Below are positions 34,939-44,354 of a DNA stretch of 64,000 nt, piece by piece. The notes under the pieces were generated by a model. The model did no database searches and had not been told where the DNA came from. It saw only the letters and a program-made list of their open reading frames with translations. Each line of letters starts with the position of its first letter. Position 1 is the stretch's first letter. The DNA is from an uncultured bacterium. GTDB lineage: Bacteria > Myxococcota_A > Polyangia > Polyangiales > Houyiibacteriaceae. The translations under genes and the position numbers were made by a program. The stretch lies in NCBI GenBank assembly GCA_938024995.1, contig CALJDU010000019.1, forward strand, positions 105,494 through 169,493. Direction: 5' to 3'.

Positions 34939-36130
34939 AGAAAGGTGGGCAGCTCGAAGGCGACCAGTTCTGGGCGTACTCACCATGTACACAGAGCCCG
35001 CCCGCGCATGAGCTCGGAACGGTGCAGCGGGTCGACCCATCGGCGCAGCGGCAGCTTCGGTTGTCCTGACAGTGGGTCGGCGTGGAGGTGCACGCGCCGG
35101 CGACACAGGCTCGCTCGACGAAGCGGACCTGCCGTCGCTGGATGCGCCGCCCGTCGCTCGTGGAGATGCACGCGAACGGGTTGTCGGTGCGCGTGTTCTC
35201 TCCGCAGATCGTCGCGCCTTCGTCGGTCCGCGCGTCGCAGTCGTCGTTGACGCCGTTGCAGCGCTCGGTCTCGCCAGGGTTGACCCGAGGGGCGCGGTCG
35301 TCACAGTCATCGCCGCCCAATTCGGCGTCGAGGAAACCGTCTCCGTCGTCGTCCCCGCCGCAGGTCCCGGCGACGCAGATCTCGGGAGCGGGGCAGCTGA
35401 CCCCGTCGCATGGGTCTTCGCAAGACCCGTCCACGCAGACCTCATCGGCGTCACACATGACGTCCGCGCACGGATCGACGCATGCACCGTCGACGCAGCG
35501 CTCTCCGTCGCTGCACATAAGGTCTCCGCACGGATCGACGCAGCCGCCACCGACGCAGATGAGCGGTGCGTCACAGACGGTCTCTGCGCAGGGGTCGACG
35601 CAGACGCCGCCTTCGCACACGAGCGGGAGGTCACAGGTCACGTCGTCACAGGTCACGCAAGGCGACGCCTCGCCGCGCTCGAGGGAGAGGCCTTCGACGC
35701 TGACAGTGTCCCGTCCCGCTGGCTCGCACGCGCCGTCGCGACATGTCTCATTCGCCGCGCAAGAGACGGCTTGGCAGGCGCAGTCGAGCCGCAGCGTGAG
35801 GAGCTCGGCTTGGGCGCGCGGGAACGAGACTTCGGCGCGCTGTGAAAAGGAAGGGCTACCGTCGCGGAGGATCGCGGTGGCCTCGACCTCGAGCGTTCCC
35901 GCTTCTTCGGTGCCTTCCACGAAGCTGACCAGCACCGGGAGCTCGGCGTCACTCGTGATGGGCGCGGAGACGGTTCGGGTTCCGCGCGTGTTCCGCGCGT
36001 CGATGCGTACGCGCTCGATCCTCGCCGCCGGGAGGTCGGTCCGGACGACGACGACCAGCTGCGGCACGGTTTCCCCACATGAGAGCAGGGCCCACGCGAG
36101 GAGCGCGGAGATCAGCGGTGCGCGCTTCAT
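34937..36130 (-). CDS. Cys-rich lipoprotein with MopE-like motif
   Basis: Predicted lipoprotein of 397 residues: signal LISALLAWALLSC with lipobox LLSC. After a beta-like domain of about 120 residues comes a Cys-rich region with tandem 'C-D-D-x-x-C-D' and 'CVGGxCVDPC' repeats (about seven units). Then a MopE/metal-binding-type motif appears: DDCDDRAPRVNPGETERCNG followed by NDDCDARTDEG. A second Cys cluster ends it. These motifs occur on secreted or surface proteins of Myxococcota; in methanotrophs MopE binds copper, but the copper-binding residues are not shown here. It overlaps the upstream PEGA-type gene by 4 bases. Confidence 0.82.
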   Translation of the reverse strand: MKRAPLISALLAWALLSCGETVPQLVVVVRTDLPAARIERVRIDARNTRGTRTVSAPITSDAELPVLVSFVEGTEEAGTLEVEATAILRDGSPSFSQRAEVSFPRAQAELLTLRLDCACQAVSCAANETCRDGACEPAGRDTVSVEGLSLERGEASPCVTCDDVTCDLPLVCEGGVCVDPCAETVCDAPLICVGGGCVDPCGDLMCSDGERCVDGACVDPCADVMCDADEVCVDGSCEDPCDGVSCPAPEICVAGTCGGDDDGDGFLDAELGGDDCDDRAPRVNPGETERCNGVNDDCDARTDEGATICGENTRTDNPFACISTSDGRRIQRRQVRFVERACVAGACTSTPTHCQDNRSCRCADGSTRCTVPSSCAGGLCVHGEYAQNWSPSSCPPF

Positions 36131-36945
36131 GGGAGCGGGACCACCTGCGGTTCGAGCGCGCCGTCGTGCTGAAACGTGAGCGGCTCATCGTCGCGTCCGG
36201 AGACGACGACGGCGGTGATGACGATCGCAGCGACCACCGCGGCGACGCTCACCCAGAGGATGGGTGAACGCGTGAGTGGACGGCGCGGAGCCGCGCCGAG
36301 ATTCGGCGACTCTTCTCGCGCGTCCGCCGCGACGACGTCGGGCGCGAGGTCGGGCGGGATGTTCGAGTCGACGGCGGGAGCGACCCGAGCGCGTAACACG
36401 ACCCGTTCTCGTTCCGCTTCCGCGAGGTCGACCGACATCGTCGCCACCACGACTCCCCCGCGACGCAGCGTGATTTCATGACGGCCGGGATCGAGGGGCG
36501 CTCGCGCTTCGCGCGTCACGTTTTCGATACGTTGGTTGTCCACGCGAACATCGTCGCCGCCGCGCGGGTCCTCGACGGCGATCGTCAGAACCGGGATCAT
36601 CTCCTCGAGTCGAGCGATCGCGCCGTCGAGTTGAGCGCGCTCTTCGCGACTCGCCGCGGTCGCGCGAAGCTGTTGGTAGCCCTCACGCGCGGCGATCAGC
36701 TGACCCGTCCGGGCGCGTGCCGTCGCGAGGTTGCGAAGCGTCGCGCCATTTTCTGTGATCGCGAACGAACGCGCGAAGAGCTCTCGCGCCTCGACCCACC
36801 GACCTTGTTCAGCGGCGGTGTTGCCTTGCTCGAAAAGCGCGCGCGCGTCCTCCTCGCTCTGGGCGTACGCGGACGCGGGCGCCGCGGTGGCGACGAAGAG
36901 GGCGGTAAGGGCCGTGCAAAGCAAGAAGAGATGCGCCGCGCGCAT
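36127..36945 (-). CDS. TPR/PEGA-type exported protein with C-terminal membrane helix
   Basis: A 272-residue protein with signal peptide MRAAHLFLLCTALTALFVATAAPASAYA. A TPR-like helical pair follows (ALFEQGNTAAEQGRWVEARELF), then a PEGA-like beta segment around APLDPGRHEITLRRGGVVVA. Near the C-terminus is a transmembrane helix (ILWVSVAAVVAAIVITAVVVS) and a short tail. PEGA proteins are common in myxobacterial envelope proteins and may bind the cell wall. Its stop overlaps the start of the MopE-like lipoprotein gene, so they are an operon. It is divergent from the exported protein at 37022. Confidence 0.8.
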   Translation of the reverse strand: MRAAHLFLLCTALTALFVATAAPASAYAQSEEDARALFEQGNTAAEQGRWVEARELFARSFAITENGATLRNLATARARTGQLIAAREGYQQLRATAASREERAQLDGAIARLEEMIPVLTIAVEDPRGGDDVRVDNQRIENVTREARAPLDPGRHEITLRRGGVVVATMSVDLAEAERERVVLRARVAPAVDSNIPPDLAPDVVAADAREESPNLGAAPRRPLTRSPILWVSVAAVVAAIVITAVVVSGRDDEPLTFQHDGALEPQVVPLP

Positions 36946-37021
36946 AGCGGGAGATTAGCAGGCCGTGAACCCGGCGCGTCCCCGTAGTTGCATCGGAGCG
37001 CGAACGCTGCGAAACCGAAGT

Positions 37022-37606
37022 ATGCGCGCGGCACTGGTGGTGGTTTCGGTTCTTCTCTTGGCGAGCGCGGCATGGGCCCAAGGCGAGGCGGAGGCACCGA
37101 GCGAGGACAGCGCCGCCGAGGACAGCGCCGCCGAGGACGCGCCGCCGGTCATCCCGCCGCAAAACGCGCGTTCGCTTCGAGAGGCACCACCGCGACCCGG
37201 AGCGGGTGATTTTGAAGAACGCGCTCGTACGCTCTTCGATGCGATTTTGGCGAACGACGCGAGCGCGGCAGCCGCCGACATCTTCTTCCCGGCCGATGCC
37301 TTCAACCTGGTCAAAGGCGTCTCGGACCCCGCGCGTGTTTATCGACGCTTGATGCGTGAGTTCGGGGCCCATGTCGCCGCGGGTCATGAGTCGATCCCCG
37401 CGGACGCGGAGTTTGTCCGTTTTCAGATGTCGCGTCGATGCAGCTGGGTGGAGCGTCGCCAGGAAGCGAACGCCTTGCCGTATTGGTCGTGCCGGCACAA
37501 CTGGGTTCACTACCGCGTCGGTGAACGGGAAGGGCGCTTCAAGGTGCGCACCCTGATCACCTGGGGCGAGCGTTGGTACGTCACGCACCTCGGCGAGTTC
37601 CACTGA
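37022..37606 (+). CDS. Exported protein of unknown function
   Basis: A 194-residue protein with a signal peptide (MRAALVVVSVLLLASAAWAQ) and an acidic linker encoded by a perfect 15-bp tandem repeat (EDSAA twice). The remaining ~120 residues form a compact domain with two Cys (SRRCSWVERR and YWSCRHNW) and many aromatic residues near the end (VHYRVGEREGRFKVRTLITWGERWY). I do not recognise the family. ATG 37022 is chosen because it directly starts the signal peptide; an upstream in-frame start would add basic residues without a signal. The next gene starts 7 bases downstream, so they are co-transcribed. Confidence 0.75.
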   Translation: MRAALVVVSVLLLASAAWAQGEAEAPSEDSAAEDSAAEDAPPVIPPQNARSLREAPPRPGAGDFEERARTLFDAILANDASAAAADIFFPADAFNLVKGVSDPARVYRRLMREFGAHVAAGHESIPADAEFVRFQMSRRCSWVERRQEANALPYWSCRHNWVHYRVGEREGRFKVRTLITWGERWYVTHLGEFH

Positions 37607-37613
37607 GCGCGAC

Positions 37614-38888
37614 GTGAGCCTCTCTTCTCGGTGCCTGCTCGCGACGCTCGTGCTGGCCTCGGGCTGCGCGCGCGGTGAAGGGATCGACAGCATGCGACGC
37701 GATACCGGGATGGACGCGGCGCGTGACGCGGACGCCAGCGACGTAGGGTCCGACAGCACCAGCGACACCGCGAGTGACGCGGTCGACAGCGGAGAGGAGT
37801 GCGGCGGCGACGGCGCGCTTTGCTGCGTTGAAGAGCCGCGCTGCGCGGATCCCTTGGTGTGCTTTGGTGGGGTGTGCTCGACATGTGGTGGATTGAGCGA
37901 TCCCTGTTGTGAGGGGGCGGCGTGTGCGCTTGGCTTGATGTGTGTCGACGCGCGGTGTGCATCGCTCTCGTGTGGCGACGTGTCCCAGCCGTGTTGCGAC
38001 GGGCGCTGCAACACCGATCTGAATTGCGTTTCGGGATCGTGCCGCGCGCCCCCGTGCGGCGGACCGGGCGCGTCATGTTGTGACGGTAGCCGATGCAATC
38101 TTGGCTTCGCGTGTCGCGACGGAAGATGCGCGGCCGAGAGCTGCGGAAGCGCGGGCGCCAGTTGTTGTCCGGGGAGTCGCTGCGACGCGGACGCGGTTTG
38201 CCAATACGGCGCGTGCGTGGGGTGCGGAACGAACGGCGCGCCCTGTTGCGTAGGCGCTCGGTGTAACGGTGAACTCTCGTGCTCCGCTGGAACATGCCAG
38301 CCCCCACCGCCCGTCCCGCCACAGTGCGTCGGCGGAACGGAGAGCGGGTGCCGCGCTATCGGCGGGATGTGGAACGGCGCTCAGTGCTGCGTCGACGGCG
38401 ACCTGACCTGCACCGGCGGGATGGAGTTCGTTTGTCGCGCCGCGAGCGATGCGCAGTGGACCGGCACGCTCTGTTGCGTCGGCGGCGATCGTCAGTGTGT
38501 TCCGGGACGCGACACCTACTGCCGCGCCGCGGGAGGGGTCTGGACGGGGACCTCATGCTGCGTTCCTGATGATCGCCAGTGCATCCCGGGTCGTGACGTG
38601 AACTGTCGTCTCCCCCAGATCTGGACGGGGAGCTCATGTTGTGTGCCGGAGGACTACACCTGCACCGGTGGGCTCGCGACTCACTGCCACTCCCCACAGG
38701 TGTGGACAGGGTCGCGCTGTTGTTTCACGCGCAGCCTCAGCTGCGTCTCCGGGACCTCGTCGCGGTGCTTCAGCCCCGGGATCTGGACCGGGACGAATTG
38801 TTGCGTCGCGCCGAGCCTCACCTGTGTGCGATCGACCGCGAGCGCCTGCGCGGGTGGCTACTACACCGGCACGGAATGTTGTCGTTGA
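37614..38888 (+). CDS. Cys-rich lipoprotein with WTGT-CC repeats
   Basis: Predicted lipoprotein of 424 residues: signal CLLATLVLASGC with a lipobox, an Asp/Ser/Thr linker, then two different Cys-rich regions. The first (residues ~60-235) contains CCxG/CNxxLxC motifs with paired cysteines, e.g. ASCCDGSRCNLGFAC. The second (residues ~240-424) has seven repeats of about 25 residues. Each carries a CxxG...C segment and a WTGTxCC core, such as WTGTSCCVPDD and WTGSRCCF. The CC pairs and W make a strongly disulfide-bonded surface rod likely. The start is GTG 37614. Function unknown; no enzyme motif. Confidence 0.82.
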   Translation: MSLSSRCLLATLVLASGCARGEGIDSMRRDTGMDAARDADASDVGSDSTSDTASDAVDSGEECGGDGALCCVEEPRCADPLVCFGGVCSTCGGLSDPCCEGAACALGLMCVDARCASLSCGDVSQPCCDGRCNTDLNCVSGSCRAPPCGGPGASCCDGSRCNLGFACRDGRCAAESCGSAGASCCPGSRCDADAVCQYGACVGCGTNGAPCCVGARCNGELSCSAGTCQPPPPVPPQCVGGTESGCRAIGGMWNGAQCCVDGDLTCTGGMEFVCRAASDAQWTGTLCCVGGDRQCVPGRDTYCRAAGGVWTGTSCCVPDDRQCIPGRDVNCRLPQIWTGSSCCVPEDYTCTGGLATHCHSPQVWTGSRCCFTRSLSCVSGTSSRCFSPGIWTGTNCCVAPSLTCVRSTASACAGGYYTGTECCR

Positions 38889-39001
38889 CGCGCCCCTGAC
38901 CGCGGCCGGTTTGTTCAAGGCCCAGTCAGGAGTTTCCAAGCGGCGGTTCGCCCGGTAGGGTCACGCGCCGCTCAGGATCGACCTGCGCGTGGAGGACTTG
39001 C

Positions 39002-40597
39002 ATGACCAACGAAGAGAACACGCCCGAGATCTCCACCAAGCAGCCCAAGGAGCTCTACCTCCTGTTCTTTGCGGAGATGTGGGAGCGGTTCTCGTTCTAC
39101 GGGATGCGCGCGCTCCTGACGCTCTACCTCACGAAGCAGCTCTTCGAGAACCTCGGAGACGAGGAGGCCAAGTCCACCGCCTACGGGATCTATGCGGCGT
39201 ACGGCGCGCTCGTGTACTCGACCCCGTTCATCGGCGGGATCATCGCGGACAAGCTCCTCGGCTTTAAGAAGTCCGTGATGCTCGGCGCCGTGCTTATGGC
39301 GGTCGGCCACTTCGTGATGGCGGTCGAGAACGAGCTCTTCCTCTACATCGCGCTCGCCTTCCTGATCATCGGCAACGGTTTCTTCAAGCCGAACATCTCA
39401 TCGATGGTCGGCGGCATGTACGAGGAAAACGATCCTCGACGCGACGGCGGCTTCACGATTTTCTACATGGGCATCAACCTCGGCGCGATGCTCGCTCCGC
39501 TCATCTGCGGTTACATCGGCGAAGAGTTCGGCTGGTTCTGGGGCTTTGGTCTTGCAGGCATCGGTATGGTGCTCGGGCTCATCGTCTTCGGCGCGGGCAA
39601 GGGGCGACTCGGCGAAAACGGCGACCCGCCCGACCCGGACGCGCTCAAGAAGCCCATCGCGGGCATCCCGGCGGAGTACTTCGTCTACATCGCGTCGTTC
39701 CTCTCGGTCGGCTTGTTTGCGCTCTTGGTCAAGAACTACCAGCTCATGACCTACGTCCTGACACCGTTCACGATCGGCGTCATCGGCATCATTTTCGTTA
39801 CCGCGATCCGCAGCGAGAAGATCGTTCGCGAGCGCCTCTTCGTCGTCCTCGTTCTCCTCTTCTTCAGCACGCTCTTCTGGGCGTTCTTTGAGCAGGCCGG
39901 TTCGTCGATCACGCTCTTCACGGACAGCAACGTGGATCGCGGCTCGCTCAAGGCGTCGCTCTTCCAGGCGGTCAACCCCGCGTTCATCATCTTGCTCGCG
40001 CCCCTCTTCTCGTTGATGTGGCTCAAGCTGAACAAGGCCGGCTTCGAGCCGAGCGTCCCGATGAAGTTCGCCCTCGGCGTCGCGCTCCTCGGCGCGGGCT
40101 TTCTGGTGATGGGCTACAGCGGTTCGCTCGCGACGGTCGGCACCGTGCAACAGGTCGAGGGAACCGAGACGGTCACCAACGCCGCCGCGGTTGTCCCGGT
40201 GTTCATCTTGATCGCCGGCTACTTCCTTCACACGACCGGCGAGCTCTGCATGTCGCCGATCGGGCTCTCGATGGTGACCAAGCTCGCGCCGAAGAAGATC
40301 GTCGCGATGGTGATGGGTGCGTGGTTCCTCTCGAGCGCCATGGCGCACCACATCGCCGGCATCATCGCGCTCCTCACGGGCGGTACCGGTGACGAAATGG
40401 AAGCTGGCGCGCGGGCCATGGAGTTTGGGCTCATCGCGGAGGTCGGCGACCTCGCTCCGGAGGTCGTCACGTCCTACGACAACATGGCCAACTACCTCGA
40501 CGTGTTCGGGAAGCTCGGCTGGGTCGCGGTCGGCGCCGCGGTGCTCCTGATGATCTTGTCGCCGTTCCTCAAGAAGTGGATGCACGGCGTCCGCTAG
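39002..40597 (+). CDS. POT/PTR2 family proton-coupled peptide transporter
   Basis: A 531-residue inner membrane protein with about 14 hydrophobic segments. It shows PTR2 motifs: ERFSFYGMRALLTLYL (E-x-x-E-R-F-x-Y-Y-like, helix 1) and GFTIFYMGINLGAMLAPLICGYIGE, the second PTR2 signature. It is a major-facilitator protein that imports di- and tripeptides with protons. Transport of peptides is the family role; nitrate or other substrates are less likely in bacteria. GGAGG lies seven bases before ATG 39002. It stands alone between the Cys-rich lipoprotein gene and the nuclease gene. Confidence 0.93.
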   Translation: MTNEENTPEISTKQPKELYLLFFAEMWERFSFYGMRALLTLYLTKQLFENLGDEEAKSTAYGIYAAYGALVYSTPFIGGIIADKLLGFKKSVMLGAVLMAVGHFVMAVENELFLYIALAFLIIGNGFFKPNISSMVGGMYEENDPRRDGGFTIFYMGINLGAMLAPLICGYIGEEFGWFWGFGLAGIGMVLGLIVFGAGKGRLGENGDPPDPDALKKPIAGIPAEYFVYIASFLSVGLFALLVKNYQLMTYVLTPFTIGVIGIIFVTAIRSEKIVRERLFVVLVLLFFSTLFWAFFEQAGSSITLFTDSNVDRGSLKASLFQAVNPAFIILLAPLFSLMWLKLNKAGFEPSVPMKFALGVALLGAGFLVMGYSGSLATVGTVQQVEGTETVTNAAAVVPVFILIAGYFLHTTGELCMSPIGLSMVTKLAPKKIVAMVMGAWFLSSAMAHHIAGIIALLTGGTGDEMEAGARAMEFGLIAEVGDLAPEVVTSYDNMANYLDVFGKLGWVAVGAAVLLMILSPFLKKWMHGVR

Positions 40598-40909
40598 CAG
40601 GCTGCGAGTTCTTCATGCCGCTCACGTGTGCGAGCGCTCTCGCACGGAGGCGTCCGCTGCCCATCCATGAGCTCCTGTTCAACTGGCAGCACTGAGCGGC
40701 CGAACGGAGGGTAGCCCTGAGCGACGTGAGTCGTGCCGCCTGCGCTCGTGATGCGCCAGAGCCCCAGACCCCAGCACCGCGACGGCCGCGCCCGAGGTGA
40801 GCTGTTTTGCCAGGGCCAGTTTCACGCCGTGCGCTAACCGTCTGCGCGTTCGAGCGCCCCGTTAGCGCGTCGTACCTCTCGCTCGATTGTGAGCGCGTAT
40901 AGTGCGCGC
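40598..40909. other. Gene-free region between the POT transporter and the nuclease
   Basis: About 312 bases with no coding frame I can support. A 7-bp hairpin (GTGCGAG-CGCT-CTCGCAC, 40628-40645) lies 31 bases after the POT stop and might stop transcription, but it has no T tail. The last 60 bases should hold the promoter of the nuclease gene; no clear sigma motif was recognised. Confidence 0.4.
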
Positions 40910-42592
40910 ATGAACCACGACAAACCGCTCACGCCCATTCACGTCGTTCAGGGCGAGACCGCGTTCTCGCCCTTTGCGGGCAAGACCGTGAGGGTGCGCG
41001 GGGTGGTCACGGGCCGCGGTCGCCGCGGGTACTTTGTCCAAGCGACAAAGCGAAACAACAACCCGCGCTGCTCAGACGCGCTCTTCGTTTTCAGTCCGCG
41101 TCGAAAGGCGAAGGTCGGCTCCTACGTTGAGCTTATCGGCAAGGTGCTCGACTTCGTTAAAGCGCCAGGCGCGAGACCCGTCACACAGTTGAAGCTCTTT
41201 CAGGCGATCGTGCTCGACCGATCGGGGCCGAAGGTCGCTCCCGTGTGGCTCGACAACACCCTTCTTCCGAGCGACTCGGCAAAGCTCGCGGTAACGCTCA
41301 ACGGGCTCGAAGGGATGCTCGTCGGCATCAGAGCGGGCGCGGTGTTCGCTGCTCCGAGCAACCCGTTCGGCGACTACGTGTGCGTTCCCCAAGATGTCGT
41401 CGCCGCGCGCGCGAACAACGGCGGGGTGCTCGTCGATCCCGAACACCCGAACCGTTGGTTCCCTGGGTTCCGCGTGGTGCGCCGTGACGACGCGCCGAAG
41501 CTCAACGTGGGCGCGAAGTTGCTGAAGCCGATCACGGGTCCGCTCGGTTATCGCGCGGGCGCTTTCCAAATCGTCGCGCGTGATCCGGTCCGCTATGAAA
41601 ACGTGAAGGTCCGCAACGGGTACGTCTCCTTTGAGCCTCGCGAGCACGCGACGAGTGTCCTTACGCTCAACGGCTTCAATCTCGACGCGCACCTCGAAGA
41701 TCCAAGCAAGGTCGCGACCGATCGCGACGTCGATGACGATGTTCGCTATGGACGCTTCGAGCTCTTGGCGAAGGCGATCGTCAAACAAGCGGCCTGCCCA
41801 GACATCGTCGCGCTCCAGGAGATCCAAGACAACGACGGCGCCGAGATCACCGACGTGGTCGACGCCACCGACACGTACCAGCAGCTCGCCAACGACATCT
41901 TGTTCCTGGGCGGACCCCAGTACGCCTGGGCCGACATCCCGCCGGTCGCGGGAGCCGACGGCGGGCAGCCAGGCGGCAACATCCGAAATGGCTTCCTCTT
42001 CAACCCCGCCAAGGTCGCGCTCGAAGAGGGGACGTTGAGGCGCCTGGGCGACGAGAGCGCGTGCTTTGAGGGTTCGCGAAAGCCGTTGATGGCGCGGTTC
42101 ACGGTGCGCTCGTCAGGGGCGTCGCTCGACGTGATCAATGTGCACCTCGCTTCAAAGCGGCATCAGAAGAGCATCTTCGCGCCCGAGCAGCCGGGTGTGG
42201 ACGCGCGAGAGCCGATACGCGTCGCGCAAGCCAAGCTGATCCGCGAGGCGCTCGAAGCTCGTGAGGACGCGGTCGACTACTACGTCACCGGAGACTTCAA
42301 CGACTTCGAGTTCAGCGCGACGCTCCGCGCGGTGTGCGCGGTCATCGAGCGGGGCGAGGAGGGCTTCAACATGGTCGAGTCGCTCGAGCCTGCGGAGCGC
42401 TTCGACTACAACCACCGTGGCCAGCTCCAGGTGTTGATGCACGGAGTCGTCCCCCGCGGCGCTTACGACGAAGGACGGGTGCGCTACCAGATCCTGCATG
42501 GGAACGAACTCGCGGGGGTCAAGCCCGGCGCGGACGTGTGCAAAGCGTCCGACCACGCCTACGTCATCGCGCAGATCGTCGCCGCGACGTAA
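40910..42592 (+). CDS. OB-fold plus endonuclease/exonuclease/phosphatase (EEP) protein
   Basis: A 560-residue protein. The N-terminal ~120 residues resemble the YhcR/OBF nucleic-acid-binding OB-fold (YFVQATKRN, SYVELIGKV). The EEP nuclease domain follows: LNGFNLDAHL with Asn, IVALQEIQDND with the metal Glu, INVHLASKRH with His, VTGDFNDFEFS with Asp/Asn, and KASDHAYVIAQI with the Asp-His end. All active-site blocks are present, so it should be a Mg-dependent DNase or phosphodiesterase. It resembles ExeM/NucH-type extracellular nucleases, but I see no signal peptide. ATG 40910 is chosen; a GTG or TTG a few codons upstream is possible. Confidence 0.86.
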   Translation: MNHDKPLTPIHVVQGETAFSPFAGKTVRVRGVVTGRGRRGYFVQATKRNNNPRCSDALFVFSPRRKAKVGSYVELIGKVLDFVKAPGARPVTQLKLFQAIVLDRSGPKVAPVWLDNTLLPSDSAKLAVTLNGLEGMLVGIRAGAVFAAPSNPFGDYVCVPQDVVAARANNGGVLVDPEHPNRWFPGFRVVRRDDAPKLNVGAKLLKPITGPLGYRAGAFQIVARDPVRYENVKVRNGYVSFEPREHATSVLTLNGFNLDAHLEDPSKVATDRDVDDDVRYGRFELLAKAIVKQAACPDIVALQEIQDNDGAEITDVVDATDTYQQLANDILFLGGPQYAWADIPPVAGADGGQPGGNIRNGFLFNPAKVALEEGTLRRLGDESACFEGSRKPLMARFTVRSSGASLDVINVHLASKRHQKSIFAPEQPGVDAREPIRVAQAKLIREALEAREDAVDYYVTGDFNDFEFSATLRAVCAVIERGEEGFNMVESLEPAERFDYNHRGQLQVLMHGVVPRGAYDEGRVRYQILHGNELAGVKPGADVCKASDHAYVIAQIVAAT

Positions 42593-42610
42593 ACCCAGGC
42601 CGAGGTCGCG

Positions 42611-43753
42611 CTACGCCGTGAGCTTCGCGATCTCTTCGTCGCTCAGCCCGCCTTCTCTCAAGATCTCTGCGGTGTGTTCGCCTTGCCTCGGCGCGACGCC
42701 TTCACACGCCTCGGCGGCCGGCGTCCGTAGCGTTCGCACGGTCGCGCCGTCACGCAGCGGCTGTTCGATCAGGAGACCGCGCGCCAGCAGGTGCTCATCT
42801 TCGAGGAGCTCAGCCGGAGACGTGATGGGCTCAAGGCAGCAATCGTGTTCGTCGGCGAACGCGGTCCACTCGTCCCGCGTCCGCGTCGCGAAGACCTCGG
42901 TGAGGCGCGCGATCCACTCCACTTGTTGAGGTCCGGGGACGAGCGCGTTGGGGTCAAAATCGAGGCCGGCACCGGCGCAAAAGCGCATGAAGAACTTTGG
43001 TTCAAGCGCGGCGAGTGAGACATGCTTCCCGTCCTTCGTGGCGTAGGTGCGGTAGGGCGCGATGCCTCCTGCGAGCACGTCCTCGCCGCGCGCGAAGTCG
43101 AGGCCGCCCGCGCGTAGCGTGAGCCCGAAGAGCGCGAAGGTCGTCGCGGCGTCCGAGAGCGAGATGTCGAGGGTGCTCCCCTCGCCGGTCTGATCACGCT
43201 GGCGAAGCGCGGCCAAGATACCGATGACCGCGTAGAGGGATCCGCCGATGTCGGCGACCTGCACCCCCGGAACCTGCGGCGGCCGATCGGTCGGACCCGT
43301 GAGCCCCAAGATGCCGGCGCGGGATTCGTAGCCGAGGTCGTGACCGGCGCGAGGCGCGAGGGGACCGGTCTGTCCATAGCCGGTCATCGCGCAGAGGATG
43401 AGCTTGGGGTGTCGTTCGCGCAGCGTGGCTTCGGAGAGCCCGAGTCGATCCATCACGCCGGGTCGGAACCCATCGAGGAGCACGTCGTAGTTGGGCAAGA
43501 TCTGAAGGAACGCGTCGCGCCCGACTTCCGTCTTTAGATCCAGAACGAGGCTTCGCTTGCCGCGGTTGAGCGCGTGGAAAATTGGGCTCATCCCGTCGCT
43601 CAGCGTGACCGGCAACACGCGCGCGTAGTCGCCGGCGCGCGGGTCTTCCACCTTGTCGACCGACGCGCCGAGGTCCGCCAAGATCTGCGTCGAGAGTGGG
43701 CCTGGCAGGAGCCGGCTGAGGTCAAGCACGCGGACGCCGTCGAGAGGTTTCAT
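42611..43753 (-). CDS. CaiB/BaiF family CoA transferase, alpha-methylacyl-CoA racemase type
   Basis: A 380-residue family III CoA transferase-fold enzyme. The N-terminus is MKPLDGVRVLDLSRLLPGP. The AMACR-like block GHDLGYESRAGILGLTG has the His of the racemase pair, and VQVADIGGSLYAVIG contains the Asp. Both residues known from alpha-methylacyl-CoA racemase are therefore present, which favours racemase over CoA transferase. It probably acts in branched-chain fatty acid or sterol-side-chain degradation. ATG 43753. It is transcribed toward the SCP2-type gene's terminator, with the nuclease gene convergent. Confidence 0.88.
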   Translation of the reverse strand: MKPLDGVRVLDLSRLLPGPLSTQILADLGASVDKVEDPRAGDYARVLPVTLSDGMSPIFHALNRGKRSLVLDLKTEVGRDAFLQILPNYDVLLDGFRPGVMDRLGLSEATLRERHPKLILCAMTGYGQTGPLAPRAGHDLGYESRAGILGLTGPTDRPPQVPGVQVADIGGSLYAVIGILAALRQRDQTGEGSTLDISLSDAATTFALFGLTLRAGGLDFARGEDVLAGGIAPYRTYATKDGKHVSLAALEPKFFMRFCAGAGLDFDPNALVPGPQQVEWIARLTEVFATRTRDEWTAFADEHDCCLEPITSPAELLEDEHLLARGLLIEQPLRDGATVRTLRTPAAEACEGVAPRQGEHTAEILREGGLSDEEIAKLTA

Positions 43754-43792
43754 CCCCGCGTTAAATCAGATGCCCGTCGTGCCGGCAGAATT

Positions 43793-43822
43793 AAAAAACG
43801 GCGCCGGGTTGGCGCCGCTTTT
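43793..43822 (-). terminator. Intrinsic terminator of the SCP2 gene
   Basis: On the minus strand the stem CGGCGCC/GGCGCCG (43799-43805 and 43811-43817), with a short loop, is followed by six T residues. It lies about 30 bases beyond the SCP2-domain stop. This is the clearest Rho-independent terminator of the window. Confidence 0.85.
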
Positions 43823-43853
43823 CCAACCTGAGCGGTGCGCTCAGAGGATCGAC

Positions 43854-44174
43854 TCAGAGGATCTGCTGAAGCTTCGTCGCGAGCATCGCGTTTCCGCCGA
43901 CCTTGAGCTTGCCCGAGAAGAAGAGCTGCATGCCCGCCGCCGGGTTCTTGATGAGGGACTCAAAGTCTTCCGACGAGCATTCGATCGTGCAGTCCGCGCT
44001 GCCTTCGTCGCCTTCTTTGACGCCAACATCGTCTTTGAGGTCCACCGTCCAGACGCCGCCGCCGTCGCCCGTGATCGTGAAGAGGAACGTTGCACCGATC
44101 TCCTTCATCTTGTCGGGGTTCGTCGCGATCTTCTCGGGGAGGTGCTTCTCGAAGGTGGCTTTGGTATCGGACAT
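43854..44174 (-). CDS. SCP2 sterol-binding domain protein
   Basis: A 106-residue single-domain SCP2 protein. Family features are FLFTITGDGGGVWTVDLKD, ADCTIECSSEDFESLIKN and QLFFSGKLKVGGNAMLATKLQQIL, the C-terminal lipid-tunnel helix. SCP2 proteins bind fatty acyl-CoA, sterols or other lipids in the cytoplasm. ATG 44174 is taken as start; a longer frame to 44210 adds 12 Arg-rich residues. The neighbouring racemase of lipid degradation is downstream on the same strand but separated by a strong terminator. Confidence 0.9.
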   Translation of the reverse strand: MSDTKATFEKHLPEKIATNPDKMKEIGATFLFTITGDGGGVWTVDLKDDVGVKEGDEGSADCTIECSSEDFESLIKNPAAGMQLFFSGKLKVGGNAMLATKLQQIL

Positions 44175-44354
44175 GGGAACTCGCTTTCTTGAGGCAGGCG
44201 CTCTATCCACGGACGAGAGCCAGAAGAGATGTGGTGTCGAGCCGCTTCTCCCGCCACCCCCAAATGATCGATCGCGGGTGTCGACGAGACGAAATGAATC
44301 TCGATTCAGTTAACGCGCTAGCACCGTCGGCTCGGCGGTGTCAAGACGGCGCCC

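Noticed and set aside
40628..40645. Hairpin after the POT transporter as an intrinsic terminator
   Set aside because: Stem is fine but no T tail follows. Recorded only within the intergenic note.
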